Positions 53,042 to 62,542 of a stretch of DNA of 64,000 nt are shown piece after piece (positions within the stretch are counted from its first letter, which is position 1; every line of letters begins with the position of its first letter). Under the pieces are notes generated by a model. It made no database searches and had not been told where the DNA came from. It saw nothing but the letters and a program-made list of their open reading frames with translations. Both the position numbers and the translations under genes were made by a program. Source of the stretch: Agromyces salentinus (GTDB taxonomy: Bacteria > Actinomycetota > Actinomycetes > Actinomycetales > Microbacteriaceae); NCBI RefSeq assembly GCF_009749395.1, contig NZ_WBIR01000010.1, positions 62,001 to 126,000 on the forward strand. Direction: 5' to 3'.

Positions 53042-54350
53042 CGCGCACCGCCGTGGATGCGATGGCGGTCCAGGCGCCATCGAGGTCGGATGTCCGGCGA
53101 ACGGTGACCACGTTCCAGTCGGCGTCCTCGAGCATCTGGCGGACGACGGAGGACACGGTGGCGGTGACGAAGGCGATGGCCGGTTCGAAGGACGGGCGAA
53201 GGGCCACGAGCGCGCCCGCATCGGCCTGGCTCGGATCGGCGAGCACCGCGAATCCCGGCTCGCGCGCGTCGCGACCGCGCGTTCGCACCTCGGATGCCGC
53301 GCGGCCGTCGTCGGCGCGCCCTCGGTGCGCCGCGGCATCCACGCGTGCCAGGTCCTCGAGCAGCAGGTGCTCGCCGCCCGGCATCCGGTAGGAGCCGTCG
53401 AACGGCGCGGAGGGACCGAGGCCGCGCTCATGGTCGGTGATGCTCGTGCACCTGAGACGGAAGCCGTGCTCGAGCAGGTGCACCCCGACGGATGCGGCGA
53501 CCTCGACGGCGAGCTCGAAGCGCTCGTCGACCTCGGGCGAGCGCTCGTGATGCACGGCGAGACCGCTTCGCGCGCCCGTCGGCACGTCGAGCAGGACGCG
53601 GGCCTCGGGGTCGCCGCGCTGCTCCTCCTCACGGACCATCAGCTCGCCGCGACGTGCCGTCGCCGGCCAGTTCACCCGGCGGAGCGGGTCGCCGTAGCGG
53701 TACTCGCGGGCGATGAGCTCATCGGAGTTCGGGTGGTTGCGTCTCTGCAGGCCGTGCACGACGCCGTCGATGCTCGCCGCGGTCGCGAGGGCCTCGGACA
53801 GCGGCGTGACCCGTGGGGTCACGAGCACCTCGTGCGCGGCGCCGGCGTCGCGCTCGACACCCGCGAGCGCGAACGGGTCCTGCACGCCGATGCGCAGGGG
53901 GCCGACCGGGAAGACGCCGCGACGCGGCATCCGGAGGCGGTACTCGACGCGTACCCGGTCGTCTCCCGACGGCAGCACGGCCTCGTACGGCCCGAGGGCC
54001 GGCAGCAGCGTCTCGGGCGGAGCGAGCGCCCCCTCGGGCGCACGGTCTCGCCAGTGCGCTCCATCGAGGGTGCGCGTGCCCCGGTTCTGCACGACGAGCG
54101 AGACCCGCGTCGACTCGCCGGCCGGGACGACGGCCGGTGCGAATTCGCGCTGCACGGCGAGCCGAGGCCGCCTGAGTGCGACGAAGACCGCCGCGACGAC
54201 CGGCATCGCCACGCCCACGAACGCCAGCACGAGGATGTCGCGCAGGTCGAACCAGAGCGAGACTCCGGCCATGAGCACGCCGACCACCATGAGGGCGATG
54301 CCGCGTCGGGTGAGGCGGGGCCAGGTCGGGTGCGTTCGGGGGCGGGGCAT
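53031..54350 (-). CDS. DUF58 domain membrane protein
   Basis: A 439-residue protein with two N-terminal membrane segments (about residues 15-55) and a DUF58 domain signed by REYRYGDPLRRVNWPATARRG near residue 215, then a VWA-like region. DUF58 proteins almost always accompany MoxR ATPases and are presumed chaperone clients or partners. ATG 54350 starts 2 bp after moxR. Confidence 0.92.
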   Translation of the reverse strand: MPRPRTHPTWPRLTRRGIALMVVGVLMAGVSLWFDLRDILVLAFVGVAMPVVAAVFVALRRPRLAVQREFAPAVVPAGESTRVSLVVQNRGTRTLDGAHWRDRAPEGALAPPETLLPALGPYEAVLPSGDDRVRVEYRLRMPRRGVFPVGPLRIGVQDPFALAGVERDAGAAHEVLVTPRVTPLSEALATAASIDGVVHGLQRRNHPNSDELIAREYRYGDPLRRVNWPATARRGELMVREEEQRGDPEARVLLDVPTGARSGLAVHHERSPEVDERFELAVEVAASVGVHLLEHGFRLRCTSITDHERGLGPSAPFDGSYRMPGGEHLLLEDLARVDAAAHRGRADDGRAASEVRTRGRDAREPGFAVLADPSQADAGALVALRPSFEPAIAFVTATVSSVVRQMLEDADWNVVTVRRTSDLDGAWTAIASTAVRDAS

Positions 54351-54352
54351 GC

Positions 54353-55372
54353 TCAGTTCCTTCGTGCACTCCCGACCGGCACTGGCGTCTCCGCCACGAT
54401 GCGCCGCACGATCGCGTCGATGAGCGGCCCGCTGTCGCGATCGTGGGATCCGACCGCCCGGCTGGTGGGCACCAGTCGGTGCGCGAGCACCGGCACGGCG
54501 AGCGCGTCGACGTCGTCGGGCAGGACGAAGTCGCGACCGTGCATGGCGGCATGGGCCTTCGCCGCCCTGATGAGCTGCAGCGTCGCGCGGGGGCTCGCGC
54601 CGAGCCTGAGCTGGCGGTCCTCACGTGTGGCGCGCGCCAGTTCGACCGCGTACTCCTTGACCGGTTGCGACGTGAAGACGTGCTGGACGGCCCCGATCAT
54701 GCCCCGGAGCTCCTCGACCTCGACGACCTGTTCGAGCCGGTCGAGCGGACTGGACGTCTCGCGGGTGGAGAGCATCGCGAGCTCGTCGGCGGGCGACGGG
54801 TAGCCCATGGAGACCCTCGCCATGAATCGGTCGCGCTGCGCTTCGGGCAACGGGTAGGTGCCCTCCATCTCGACCGGGTTCTGGGTCGCGATGACCGTGA
54901 ACGGGAGGTCGAGGTGGTACGTCGTGCCGTCGGCCGTGACCTGGCGCTCCTCCATGCACTCGAGCAGCGCGGCCTGCGTCTTCGGGCTGGCGCGGTTGAT
55001 CTCGTCGCCGATCACGAGGTTCGCGAAGACCGGGCCGCGCTTGAACTCGAAGCGCCGGTCGGCCTGGTCGAACACCGAGACGCCCGTGACGTCGCTCGGC
55101 AGGAGGTCGGGCGTGAACTGGATCCGGCTGATGCTGCTGCCGAGCGACCGCGCGAGGGCCTTGGCCAGCATCGTCTTGCCGACGCCCGGCACGTCCTCGA
55201 TGAGCAGGTGGCCCTCGGCGAGCACGACGGTCAGCGCCGCCGTGATCGCCTCGCGCTTGCCCGCGATGACGGTCTCGACGTTGGCGACCACGCGGGCGGC
55301 GAGGGCGCCGACCTCGTCGATGAGCATGACGGATGCCGCGTCGACGGCGTTCGCGGTCGGGGAGGCGGTCAT
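54353..55372 (-). CDS. MoxR-family AAA+ ATPase
   Basis: A chaperone-like ATPase of 339 residues. Walker A EDVPGVGKTMLAKAL, Walker B LVIGDEINRASPKTQAALLECM, sensor 1 IATQNPVEMEGTYPLPEAQ and an arginine-finger region are all present. It probably remodels the DUF58/TgpA membrane partners encoded just downstream. ATG 55372 has GAGG 6 nt upstream. A GTG at 55387 that overlaps the coaD stop (GTGA) is a coupled alternative. Confidence 0.93.
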   Translation of the reverse strand: MTASPTANAVDAASVMLIDEVGALAARVVANVETVIAGKREAITAALTVVLAEGHLLIEDVPGVGKTMLAKALARSLGSSISRIQFTPDLLPSDVTGVSVFDQADRRFEFKRGPVFANLVIGDEINRASPKTQAALLECMEERQVTADGTTYHLDLPFTVIATQNPVEMEGTYPLPEAQRDRFMARVSMGYPSPADELAMLSTRETSSPLDRLEQVVEVEELRGMIGAVQHVFTSQPVKEYAVELARATREDRQLRLGASPRATLQLIRAAKAHAAMHGRDFVLPDDVDALAVPVLAHRLVPTSRAVGSHDRDSGPLIDAIVRRIVAETPVPVGSARRN

Positions 55373-55383
55373 CGGAGCCTCGC

Positions 55384-55875
55384 TCACGGGGTCATCGCCG
55401 TCGCGAGGAAGTCGGCCACCACGGGCGGAACGTAGGGCGATACGTCGCCGCCGAGCGCGGAGACCTGGCGCACCAGCGAACTGGAGACGAGGGCGTGCTG
55501 CGGGTCGGGAAGCAGGAACACGGTCTCGACGCCGGCGAGGTGGCGATTGACGATGGCCATCGGCGTCTCGTAGGCCACGTCGACCTGGGACCGCACGCCC
55601 TTCACGAGGACGCTCGCGCCGACGTCGGTGCAGTAGTCGACGAGGAGCCCCATGCTCCAGGATGCCACCACGACCCGCCCCTGGATGCCGGCATCGATGA
55701 CGGCGCGCTCGATGAGTGCGACGCGCTGCGCGATGGGGAGCAGGGCGCTCTTGTCGGGGTTGTGCACGACCACGACGTGGAGTTCGTCGTAGAGCCCGGC
55801 GGCTCGCTCGATCACGTCGAGATGCCCCTTGGTGACGGGGTCGAATGAACCGGGAACGACGGCGATCCGCTGCAT
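55384..55875 (-). CDS. coaD: Phosphopantetheine adenylyltransferase
   Basis: Makes dephospho-CoA from 4'-phosphopantetheine and ATP. The nucleotidyltransferase motif is [19 protein letters not shown], and [17 protein letters not shown] and [16 protein letters not shown] complete the site. It has 163 residues. TACGCT lies 7 nt before the ATG, consistent with a leaderless mRNA. RecG lies upstream on the other side of a 51-bp gap. Confidence 0.96.
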   Translation of the reverse strand: MQRIAVVPGSFDPVTKGHLDVIERAAGLYDELHVVVVHNPDKSALLPIAQRVALIERAVIDAGIQGRVVVASWSMGLLVDYCTDVGASVLVKGVRSQVDVAYETPMAIVNRHLAGVETVFLLPDPQHALVSSSLVRQVSALGGDVSPYVPPVVADFLATAMTP

Positions 55876-55926
55876 ACGCACCAGCGTACTGCCCGCCCAG
55901 CGCACCGGAAGGGGTGCGTTCGACTC

Positions 55927-58143
55927 TCAGCCCTTGCTCAGGAATCCGGTGGCGTCGTCGTCGAGTCGCCGCCGGACCTCGGCCGAGAGTGCGGGGTGGC
56001 CGGCCAGTCGCGGATCGTCGACGAGGAGGGACGCGGCTGCCTCGCGGGCGTCGGCGATGATCTCCCCGTCGCGGGCGACCCGCAGCAGCTTGAGCGAGGA
56101 TCGCCCGCCCGACTGGGTCGCACCCAGCACGTCGCCCTCCTGTCGCAGTTCGAGGTCGACCTGCGCGAGCTCGAAGCCGTCGAGGGTGGCGGCCACGGCT
56201 TCGACCCGCTGCCTCGCGAGCGAACCCGGTTCGGACGCGGTCACGAGCAGGCAGAGCCCCGGCAGTCCGCCCCGGCCGACCCGACCGCGCAGCTGGTGCA
56301 GCTGGGAGACACCGAACCGATCGGCGTCGGTCACAACCATGACGCTCGCGTTGGGCACGTCGACGCCGACCTCGATGACGGTCGTGGCGACGAGGACGTC
56401 GATCTCTCCTGCGGCGAAGGCGCGCATCGTGGCGTCCTTCTCCTCGGATGCCATCCGGCCGTGCAGGGGCGCGACGCGGATCCCGGAGAACCGCGGGTGC
56501 GCCGTGAGCTCGGCGAGGATCGCCGCGACCGACGCGACCGGCGCCGAGGTCGGGTCCGCGTCGACGTCGGTCGCACCGTCGCCCTGGACGGGGTCGGCCT
56601 CCTCGGCCACCCTGGGCTCGATGGCGGGGCAGACGACGAAGCCCTGGCGGCCCTCGGCGATCTCCTCGGCGAGCCGCTCCCAGACCCGCGTGCGCCAGGC
56701 CGGCCGCTCGACGAGCGGCACGACGTGCGATTCGATGCCGGCACGACCGGCCGGCAGTTCGCGGATGGTGGAGACGTCGAGGTCGCCGAAGACCGTCATG
56801 GCGACGGTGCGCGGGATCGGCGTGGCGGTGAGCACCAGCACGTGCGGCGGCCGCCGCCCCTTGAGCCGCAGCGCCTCCCGCTGCTCGACGCCGAACCGAT
56901 GCTGCTCGTCGACGACCACGAGGCCGAGGTCGGCGAAGGAGACGCTCTCGCCGATGAGCGCGTGGGTGCCGACGACGATGCGGGACTGGCCCGCTGCCGC
57001 ACGCAGGAGCGCCTTGCGCCGCTCGGCGGCCGGAAGCTGCCCGGTGAGCAGCGTGGGGACCAGCTCCGCCGACAGGTCGGGCCCGAGCATGCGGGCGATC
57101 GACCGCAGGTGCTGGGCCGCAAGGACCTCGGTGGGCGCGAGCAGCGCCGCCTGCCCACCGGAATCGGCGACCGCGAGCATCGCACGCAGTGCGACCACCG
57201 TCTTGCCCGAGCCGACCTCGCCTTGGACGAGCCGGTTCATGGGCACGGGTTCGGCCAGGTCGGTCGCGATGGCGGTGCCGACCTCGACCTGGTCGCCGGT
57301 CAGGGTGAACGGCAGGGCCGCGTCGAAGCGCTCCAGGAGCCCGCCGGCCGACGGATGCCGCGCGGTCGCCTCGTGCGAGCGCAATTCGGCACGTCGCAGC
57401 AGCAGCGTCGTCTGCAGCACGAGCGCCTCGGTGAACCGGAGCGTGCGCCTGGCGGCCTTCCAGTCGGCCTCGGCCTCTGGCCTGTGGATGCGCTCGATGG
57501 CGTCGCGGTGGGCGAGGAGCCCGCGCCCGGACCTGATCTCGCCGGGTACGGGGTCGGGCACCGGGTCGAGGCCGTCGAGGAGGAGCGCGATGGCCTTGGC
57601 GAGCTGCCAGCTCGCGAGCGCCCCGGTCGCGGGGTAGATCGCGATGGGGGCTTCCGCCCAGCGCTTGACGGATGCGTCGGTCGGCGACACCGCCGCCGCA
57701 TCGTCGAAGAGCTCGTAATCGGGATGGGCGAGCTGTCGCGCGCCGCGGTAGTCGCCGACCTTTCCCGCGAAGATGCCGCGGGCGCCGGGAACGAGCTCGC
57801 GGGCGCGCCACGCCTGGTTGAAGAACGTGAGGACCAGGATGCCGGTGCCGTCGGAGATCTTCACCTCGAGGATCGATCCGCGACGCGATCGCATGCTGCG
57901 CTCCCGGACCTCGAGCACCTCGGCCACGATGGTCACGTTCTCGTCGAGCGGAAGGCTCGCGAGCGCGGTCAGCTCGCCGCGCAGGGCGTACCTGCGCGGA
58001 TAGTGGCCGAGGAGGTCGCCCACGGTGCGGTAGCCGAACGCGCGCTCGAGCGCCTGCGCCGTGCGGCCGCCGAGCGCACCCGTCAGTCGCGTGTCGAGGG
58101 TGAACCGGCCGACGCCGGTCTCGTGGGTCTCGTCGGCCGTCAT
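55927..58143 (-). CDS. recG: ATP-dependent DNA helicase RecG
   Basis: Branch-migrates stalled forks and recombination intermediates. The N-terminal wedge/OB domain (about residues 1-180) includes LLGHYPRRYALRGELT. Helicase motifs follow: QGEVGSGKTVVALRAM (Walker A), VVDEQHRFGVEQRE (motif II, DEQH), TATPIPRT (III), VATTVIEVGVDVPNA (V) and QLRGRVGRGGLPG (VI). It has 738 residues. The ATG overlaps the upstream gene's stop (ATGA). Confidence 0.96.
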   Translation of the reverse strand: MTADETHETGVGRFTLDTRLTGALGGRTAQALERAFGYRTVGDLLGHYPRRYALRGELTALASLPLDENVTIVAEVLEVRERSMRSRRGSILEVKISDGTGILVLTFFNQAWRARELVPGARGIFAGKVGDYRGARQLAHPDYELFDDAAAVSPTDASVKRWAEAPIAIYPATGALASWQLAKAIALLLDGLDPVPDPVPGEIRSGRGLLAHRDAIERIHRPEAEADWKAARRTLRFTEALVLQTTLLLRRAELRSHEATARHPSAGGLLERFDAALPFTLTGDQVEVGTAIATDLAEPVPMNRLVQGEVGSGKTVVALRAMLAVADSGGQAALLAPTEVLAAQHLRSIARMLGPDLSAELVPTLLTGQLPAAERRKALLRAAAGQSRIVVGTHALIGESVSFADLGLVVVDEQHRFGVEQREALRLKGRRPPHVLVLTATPIPRTVAMTVFGDLDVSTIRELPAGRAGIESHVVPLVERPAWRTRVWERLAEEIAEGRQGFVVCPAIEPRVAEEADPVQGDGATDVDADPTSAPVASVAAILAELTAHPRFSGIRVAPLHGRMASEEKDATMRAFAAGEIDVLVATTVIEVGVDVPNASVMVVTDADRFGVSQLHQLRGRVGRGGLPGLCLLVTASEPGSLARQRVEAVAATLDGFELAQVDLELRQEGDVLGATQSGGRSSLKLLRVARDGEIIADAREAAASLLVDDPRLAGHPALSAEVRRRLDDDATGFLSKG

Positions 58144-58940
58144 GCCTCGATCGTAGGCTCGGCCGCCGTCAACGCCTCGATCTCCGCGCGCACGTACGGG
58201 TCGTCCGGGCGGAGCACGGCCAACTCGCGTTGCAGCGCGAGCGCCTCGTCGGTGCGACCGAGGGTTCGGAGGCATCTCGCGACCGACCACCTCGTGACCT
58301 GTCGCTGCTCGGCGGAACCGTGGCGGTCGGCGATCTTGACGGCACGCTCGAACTCCATGAGCGCACCGGTGGCGCGGCCCTGGTCGTGCTTCGTCCAGCC
58401 GAGGTTGTGGTGCAGCGCGATGCCCCAGCGCAGCACGCGTGGGTCCCGCTGGCCGTCGAGGACGTCGAGCCCCTCGGCGGCCCATTCCTCCTCGTGGCCG
58501 GCGTCGTGCAGTGCGAGCAGGTGCAGGGCGTCGAGCACGAGGAAGGCCGAACCGGCCCGTGCGGCCTCGCGCACGCCGAGCGTCAGGCCGGGGACCGCGG
58601 TGGTCGGTTCCGCACCCGCGGCGACGATCCTGCCCCGCTCGATCGCCACCCGGGCGCGCAGCTCCGCGTCGGACTCCCCGGCCTCGCGCTCGACCGCGTC
58701 GAGCACGCGGCCGGCGTCGTCGAGCTCGCCGAGCATGCCGAGCGCACGGGCGAGCTGGGTCGCCATGACGGCACGCACCTCGCTCGACGCCCGCTCGTCG
58801 AGCGAGGCCGCACGGAACCGCTCGACGGCCGAGGCCGGATCGGCGAAGTCCCACATACGGTCGAGCACGGCCTGGTCGACGAGCGCACGGCGTCTGGCGG
58901 TCACGGGAGCGGGAGGGGCATCCACGGTCTGGTCATCCAC
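58140..58940 (-). CDS. Tetratricopeptide-repeat-like protein of unknown function
   Basis: A soluble protein of about 266 residues made of helical repeats (LARALGMLGELDDAGRVLDA, LGWTKHDQGRATGALMEFER, LRTLGRTDEALALQREL) with the spacing of TPR units. No enzymatic motif is seen. GTG 58940 is inferred from the frame and a weak GGAAG; the frame is open further upstream into the divergent rsmD. Its stop overlaps the recG ATG, so the two are co-expressed. Confidence 0.78.
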   Translation of the reverse strand: MDDQTVDAPPAPVTARRRALVDQAVLDRMWDFADPASAVERFRAASLDERASSEVRAVMATQLARALGMLGELDDAGRVLDAVEREAGESDAELRARVAIERGRIVAAGAEPTTAVPGLTLGVREAARAGSAFLVLDALHLLALHDAGHEEEWAAEGLDVLDGQRDPRVLRWGIALHHNLGWTKHDQGRATGALMEFERAVKIADRHGSAEQRQVTRWSVARCLRTLGRTDEALALQRELAVLRPDDPYVRAEIEALTAAEPTIEA

Positions 58941-59013
58941 GCTTCCATCATGGCAGCGCGACGGGCCGCCCGGACGGCATGCGACGCAGTCGGGCCGGTA
59001 GGCTGCGATGAGC

Positions 59014-59607
59014 ATGACGCGCATCATCGCCGGAACCGCCGGCTCACTCACCCTCGCCGTGCCGCGATCCGGCACGCGGCCCACGAGCGATCGCGTCCGT
59101 GAGGCCATCTTCTCGGCACTGGAGTCGCGGGACGCGATCGACGGGGCCGTCGTGCTCGACCTCTACGCCGGCTCGGGTGCGCTCGGGCTCGAGTCCGCGA
59201 GCCGCGGTGCCGTCGAGGTGGTGCTCGTCGAACGCGCCAAGCCGGCCGCCGAGGTCTGCCGGCGCAACGCCGACGCCGTCACCCGGGCGATCGGCCGCGG
59301 TGCGGCGCGCATCCGGGTGGTCCCGCGCGCCGTCGCCGCCTACCTCGAGACCGCGCCGGCCGGCGTGGACCTCGCCTTCATCGACCCGCCGTACGACCTC
59401 GACGAAGGCGCGCTCGGCCGCGACCTCGAGCTGCTCGCACCGCTCCTGAACGCCGATGCCGTCGTCGTCGTCGAGCGCAGCTCGCGCTCCCCCGAGCCGA
59501 CCTGGCCCTCGGGCATCGAACCGGAGCGTCGCCGGGACTACGGCGAGACCACGCTCTGGTGGGCGACCACGGAGGATCAGCCGGCGCGCCCGTCCCAGCC
59601 CGAGTAG
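59014..59607 (+). CDS. rsmD: 16S rRNA (guanine966-N2)-methyltransferase RsmD
   Basis: Methylates G966 of 16S rRNA. The Rossmann methyltransferase shows RIIAGTAGSLTLAVP at the start, VLDLYAGSGALGLESASRGA (SAM loop) and the catalytic FIDPPYDLDEG (DPPY). ATG 59014 (197 residues) gives the family start; ATG 59008 is 6 nt earlier. TAGGCT ends 9 nt before ATG 59014. The last 31 bp overlap the convergent thiL. coaD usually follows rsmD; here it is about 3 kb away. Confidence 0.93.
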   Translation: MTRIIAGTAGSLTLAVPRSGTRPTSDRVREAIFSALESRDAIDGAVVLDLYAGSGALGLESASRGAVEVVLVERAKPAAEVCRRNADAVTRAIGRGAARIRVVPRAVAAYLETAPAGVDLAFIDPPYDLDEGALGRDLELLAPLLNADAVVVVERSSRSPEPTWPSGIEPERRRDYGETTLWWATTEDQPARPSQPE

Positions 59608-60599
59608 GGATCCCATCCGTCGGCCCCTGCCTCACGGCCGTCGAGCAGGATGCGACCACCGCCCGCGACCACCCGGCCGATGCGCTCGAAGGGCGCGGGG
59701 ATCTCGGTGCCGGCCGGGAAGGTGGCGAGCATGCCGTGGTCCTCGCCGCCCGCGAGCGCCCACCTGACCACGTCGGGATCGCCGCCGAGCGCCTCGGAGG
59801 AGAAGTCCAGGTCGACGCCGCTCGCCTCCGCCACGCGCCTGGCGTCCCGCGCGAGCCCGTCGGACACGTCGAGCATCGAGGTCGCGCCGGCCGTCGCTGC
59901 GATGACGCCGGCCCGCACGGGCGGCGATGGCGCCAACTGGGCACGCACGAGGTCGGGCCGGCGCTCCCGGAGCGCGGCGGCCAGGTTCGCATCGGGCTCA
60001 CCCGCGGCATCCGTCGCCTCGGCGAAGAGCAGCGCGAGCCCGCGGGCGGCATCGCCCCGCGTTCCGGCGTGTGCGATGACGTCGCCGGCCCTCGCCCCCG
60101 ATCTCAGCACGGGGGCGCGCCCCTCGAGGTCGCCGAACGCGGTGACCGCGATCGTCAGGACGTCGGATGCTGAGAGGTCGCCGCCGACGACGCCGGCACC
60201 CGGTGCGAGCGCGGCCAGCGCCTCGCGGAGGCCGTCGGCGATGCCCTCCAGGAGCGCCGGCGACGACGCCGGGGGCGCCGCGATCGCCACCACGAGCGCG
60301 GTCGGCCGCGCACCCATGGCCGCCACGTCGGTGAGGTTCGTCGCCGCGGCCTTCCAGCCGAGCTCGAACGGCGTCGACCAGGCGAGCCGGAAGTCCGGTC
60401 CGTGCACGAGCAGGTCGGTGGTCACCACGAAACGACCGTCGGATGCCGCGACGACGGCGGCGTCGTCGCCGGGCCCGAGCAGCGCGGCGTCGCCTGAGGA
60501 CAGGCGGGGCAGGATGCGGCGGAGCGCCGCGATCTCGCCGATGCCGCCGATCGTGGCGTCGACGGGTCTCTGGTCGTTGGGCAGCGACGGATTCGGCAC
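59577..60599 (-). CDS. thiL: Thiamine-monophosphate kinase
   Basis: Phosphorylates TMP to the cofactor TPP. PurM-like fold with LGPGDDAAVVAASDGRFVVTTDLLVHGPDF, NLTDVAAMGARPTALVV, GGDLSASDVLTIAVTAFG and MLDVSDGLARDARRVAE, all ThiL motifs carrying the metal-binding Asp residues. It has 340 residues. The GTG start is preceded by TAGGCT at 6 nt, as in a leaderless mRNA. It overlaps rsmD by 31 bp at the 3' end. Confidence 0.95.
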   Translation of the reverse strand: MPNPSLPNDQRPVDATIGGIGEIAALRRILPRLSSGDAALLGPGDDAAVVAASDGRFVVTTDLLVHGPDFRLAWSTPFELGWKAAATNLTDVAAMGARPTALVVAIAAPPASSPALLEGIADGLREALAALAPGAGVVGGDLSASDVLTIAVTAFGDLEGRAPVLRSGARAGDVIAHAGTRGDAARGLALLFAEATDAAGEPDANLAAALRERRPDLVRAQLAPSPPVRAGVIAATAGATSMLDVSDGLARDARRVAEASGVDLDFSSEALGGDPDVVRWALAGGEDHGMLATFPAGTEIPAPFERIGRVVAGGGRILLDGREAGADGWDPYSGWDGRAG

Positions 60600-60669
60600 G
60601 CCGCCAGCCTAGGACAGGCGATCGCACACCCGTTTCCGGCATGGCACCCGTCCGGGGGACATGTCAAGA

Positions 60670-60688
60670 ATGTAACGAATACTTACAT
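60670..60688. promoter_or_regulatory. Inverted repeat in the A+T-rich thiL / VWA gap
   Basis: ATGTAA-n7-TTACAT lies in one of the few A+T-rich spots of the window, about 100 bp upstream of the VWA gene. It may be an operator or part of the promoter region. No known family is recognised. Confidence 0.4.
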
Positions 60689-60787
60689 ACGGGGCGATCC
60701 TGCCGTACAGTGAACTCGCCTCACCCAGGCCGCGAGACCCGAACGCGGTGGCTCACATGTTGCTCACCGTGCAGCAATGGAGCCCAT

Positions 60788-62518
60788 GTGAACCGACGAA
60801 GCGAACGAGCCGAACGTGTGCGTGCCCGCCGCCGACACCGCCGAGTGGCGGTGATCGTCGCCGCCGCCACCGCCAGCCTCGCCCTCGTCGGCATCGCGGG
60901 CACCGCCTGGGCCGGCGGGTCCTTGAGCGCCTGGCTCGCCTCCGCCCCCGCCTGCATCGAGCCGGTGGAACTGACGGTCGTGGCCGACACCGCGATCGCC
61001 CGCCCCGTGAAGGAGCTCGCCGCCGAATACGATGCGCGGGAGGACGCCTGCGCGCGCACCGAGGTCGTGGCCCAGGACTCCGCCGACACGTCCGCCCTGC
61101 TCGCCTCGGGCAACGGATCCGACGTCGACGCCTGGATCCCGGACTCCCCCGTCTGGCTCGTGCGCACGGCCGCCAGCGCCCGTTCGCTCGGCCGCGACGT
61201 GCCCGACGTCGCGCTCGAGCGCTCGATCGCGTCGAGCCCCGTCGTCTTCGCCGCGCCGGTGAGCGGCGCCGACGCGCTCGCCGGCCGGACGCTCGACTGG
61301 AACGCCGTGCTCACCGGCGAACTGCCGACGCTGCTCGCCGACCCCGAGGCATCCTCCGCCAGCCTGAACGGGCTGCAGGCCATGGAACGCGCCACCCCGA
61401 TCGGGCAGGCGCGCGAGTTCACCAACGCGATGATCCGGCTGAGCGACGGCGCTCCAACCCGCGTGGACGCCGCATTCAGCTCGCTCGCGGTGAGCCCGCC
61501 GGGCACCGTGGCGATCGCCAGCGAGCAGCAGGTCGCCATGCACAACCACGACGACGCCGCCACGCCGCTGCTCGCCCTCTACCCGGCCGACGGCACGCTG
61601 GCCCTCCAGTTCCCCTTCCTGCGCATGCTCGACGAGTCCGAGCTCGCGAAGAACCAGCCCGCCGACGGCGAGGCCGCGAAGGACGAGGAGTCCGAGCGGC
61701 TCGCGCAGCGCGCGGCGCAGCTGAACGCCCTGAAGATCGCGCTCTGGGACGCGTCCGACCGCTTCGCGGCCGAGGGGTTCCGCGACGGCACCGGCGGTGG
61801 CGAGCTCGAGCAGGACGGCGTCATCGCCGACGCGACCGAGGTGGGCTCGGCCGCGGCATCCGCCCAGGTCGCGATCCTGCGCAACTGGGGCGTCCTCAGC
61901 CTGCGATCGCGCATCCTCTCGGTCATCGACGTCTCGGGGTCGATGGAGGAGCCGACCGTCACGGGGCTCCGCCGCATCGACCTCGTCACCCAGGCGGCGA
62001 GCAGTACCGTGTCCCAGCTCTCCGAGGCCGTCGACGTCGGACTGTGGGCCTTCTCGACCGCCCGGATCGGCGACCAGGACTGGGAGCCGCTGTCGGGCAT
62101 CGAACCCCTCGCGGAGGACGAGCACCGCACGGAGGTGCTCGACGTGATCGGCTCCCTGCCCGGACGGCTCGGTGGTGCGACCGGGCTCTACGACACCACG
62201 CTCGCCGCGGTGCAGGCGGTCCGCGAGCACTACGACCCCGAGAACGTGAACTCCGTCCTGCTGCTGACCGACGGCCGCAACGAGGACGAGAACGGGATCA
62301 GCCGCGAGACCCTCCTCGACGAACTGGCCGCCATCACCGGCAGCGACCGGCCCGTTCCCGTCGTCCTCGTCGGCGTCGGCCCGGACACCGACCTCGAATC
62401 GATGCGCCTCATCGCCGAGGCGACCGGCGGCGCCGCCTACTCCGCCCAGCGACCGGAGGACCTGAAGACGGTGCTCACGGACGCCCTGTCGCAGCGCTCC
62501 TGCCGTCCGAACTGCTGA
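60788..62518 (+). CDS. Membrane-anchored substrate-binding-like plus von Willebrand factor A protein
   Basis: A 576-residue protein. After a basic N-terminus, a hydrophobic anchor or signal (about residues 18-45) leads to an extracytoplasmic domain like periplasmic-binding proteins (VELTVVADTAIARPVKELA, SGNGSDVDAWIPDSPVW). The C-terminal VWA domain (from about 380) has the MIDAS DVSGSM and TDGRNEDENG, so it binds Mg2+ and probably a partner protein. It ends SCRPNC. The GTG start has GGAG 5 nt upstream. Partner and substrate are unknown; it interrupts the usual thiL-DUF3515 neighbourhood. Confidence 0.83.
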   Translation: MNRRSERAERVRARRRHRRVAVIVAAATASLALVGIAGTAWAGGSLSAWLASAPACIEPVELTVVADTAIARPVKELAAEYDAREDACARTEVVAQDSADTSALLASGNGSDVDAWIPDSPVWLVRTAASARSLGRDVPDVALERSIASSPVVFAAPVSGADALAGRTLDWNAVLTGELPTLLADPEASSASLNGLQAMERATPIGQAREFTNAMIRLSDGAPTRVDAAFSSLAVSPPGTVAIASEQQVAMHNHDDAATPLLALYPADGTLALQFPFLRMLDESELAKNQPADGEAAKDEESERLAQRAAQLNALKIALWDASDRFAAEGFRDGTGGGELEQDGVIADATEVGSAAASAQVAILRNWGVLSLRSRILSVIDVSGSMEEPTVTGLRRIDLVTQAASSTVSQLSEAVDVGLWAFSTARIGDQDWEPLSGIEPLAEDEHRTEVLDVIGSLPGRLGGATGLYDTTLAAVQAVREHYDPENVNSVLLLTDGRNEDENGISRETLLDELAAITGSDRPVPVVLVGVGPDTDLESMRLIAEATGGAAYSAQRPEDLKTVLTDALSQRSCRPNC

Positions 62519-62542
62519 ACCCGACGGGGTAGCCTGAAGCGG

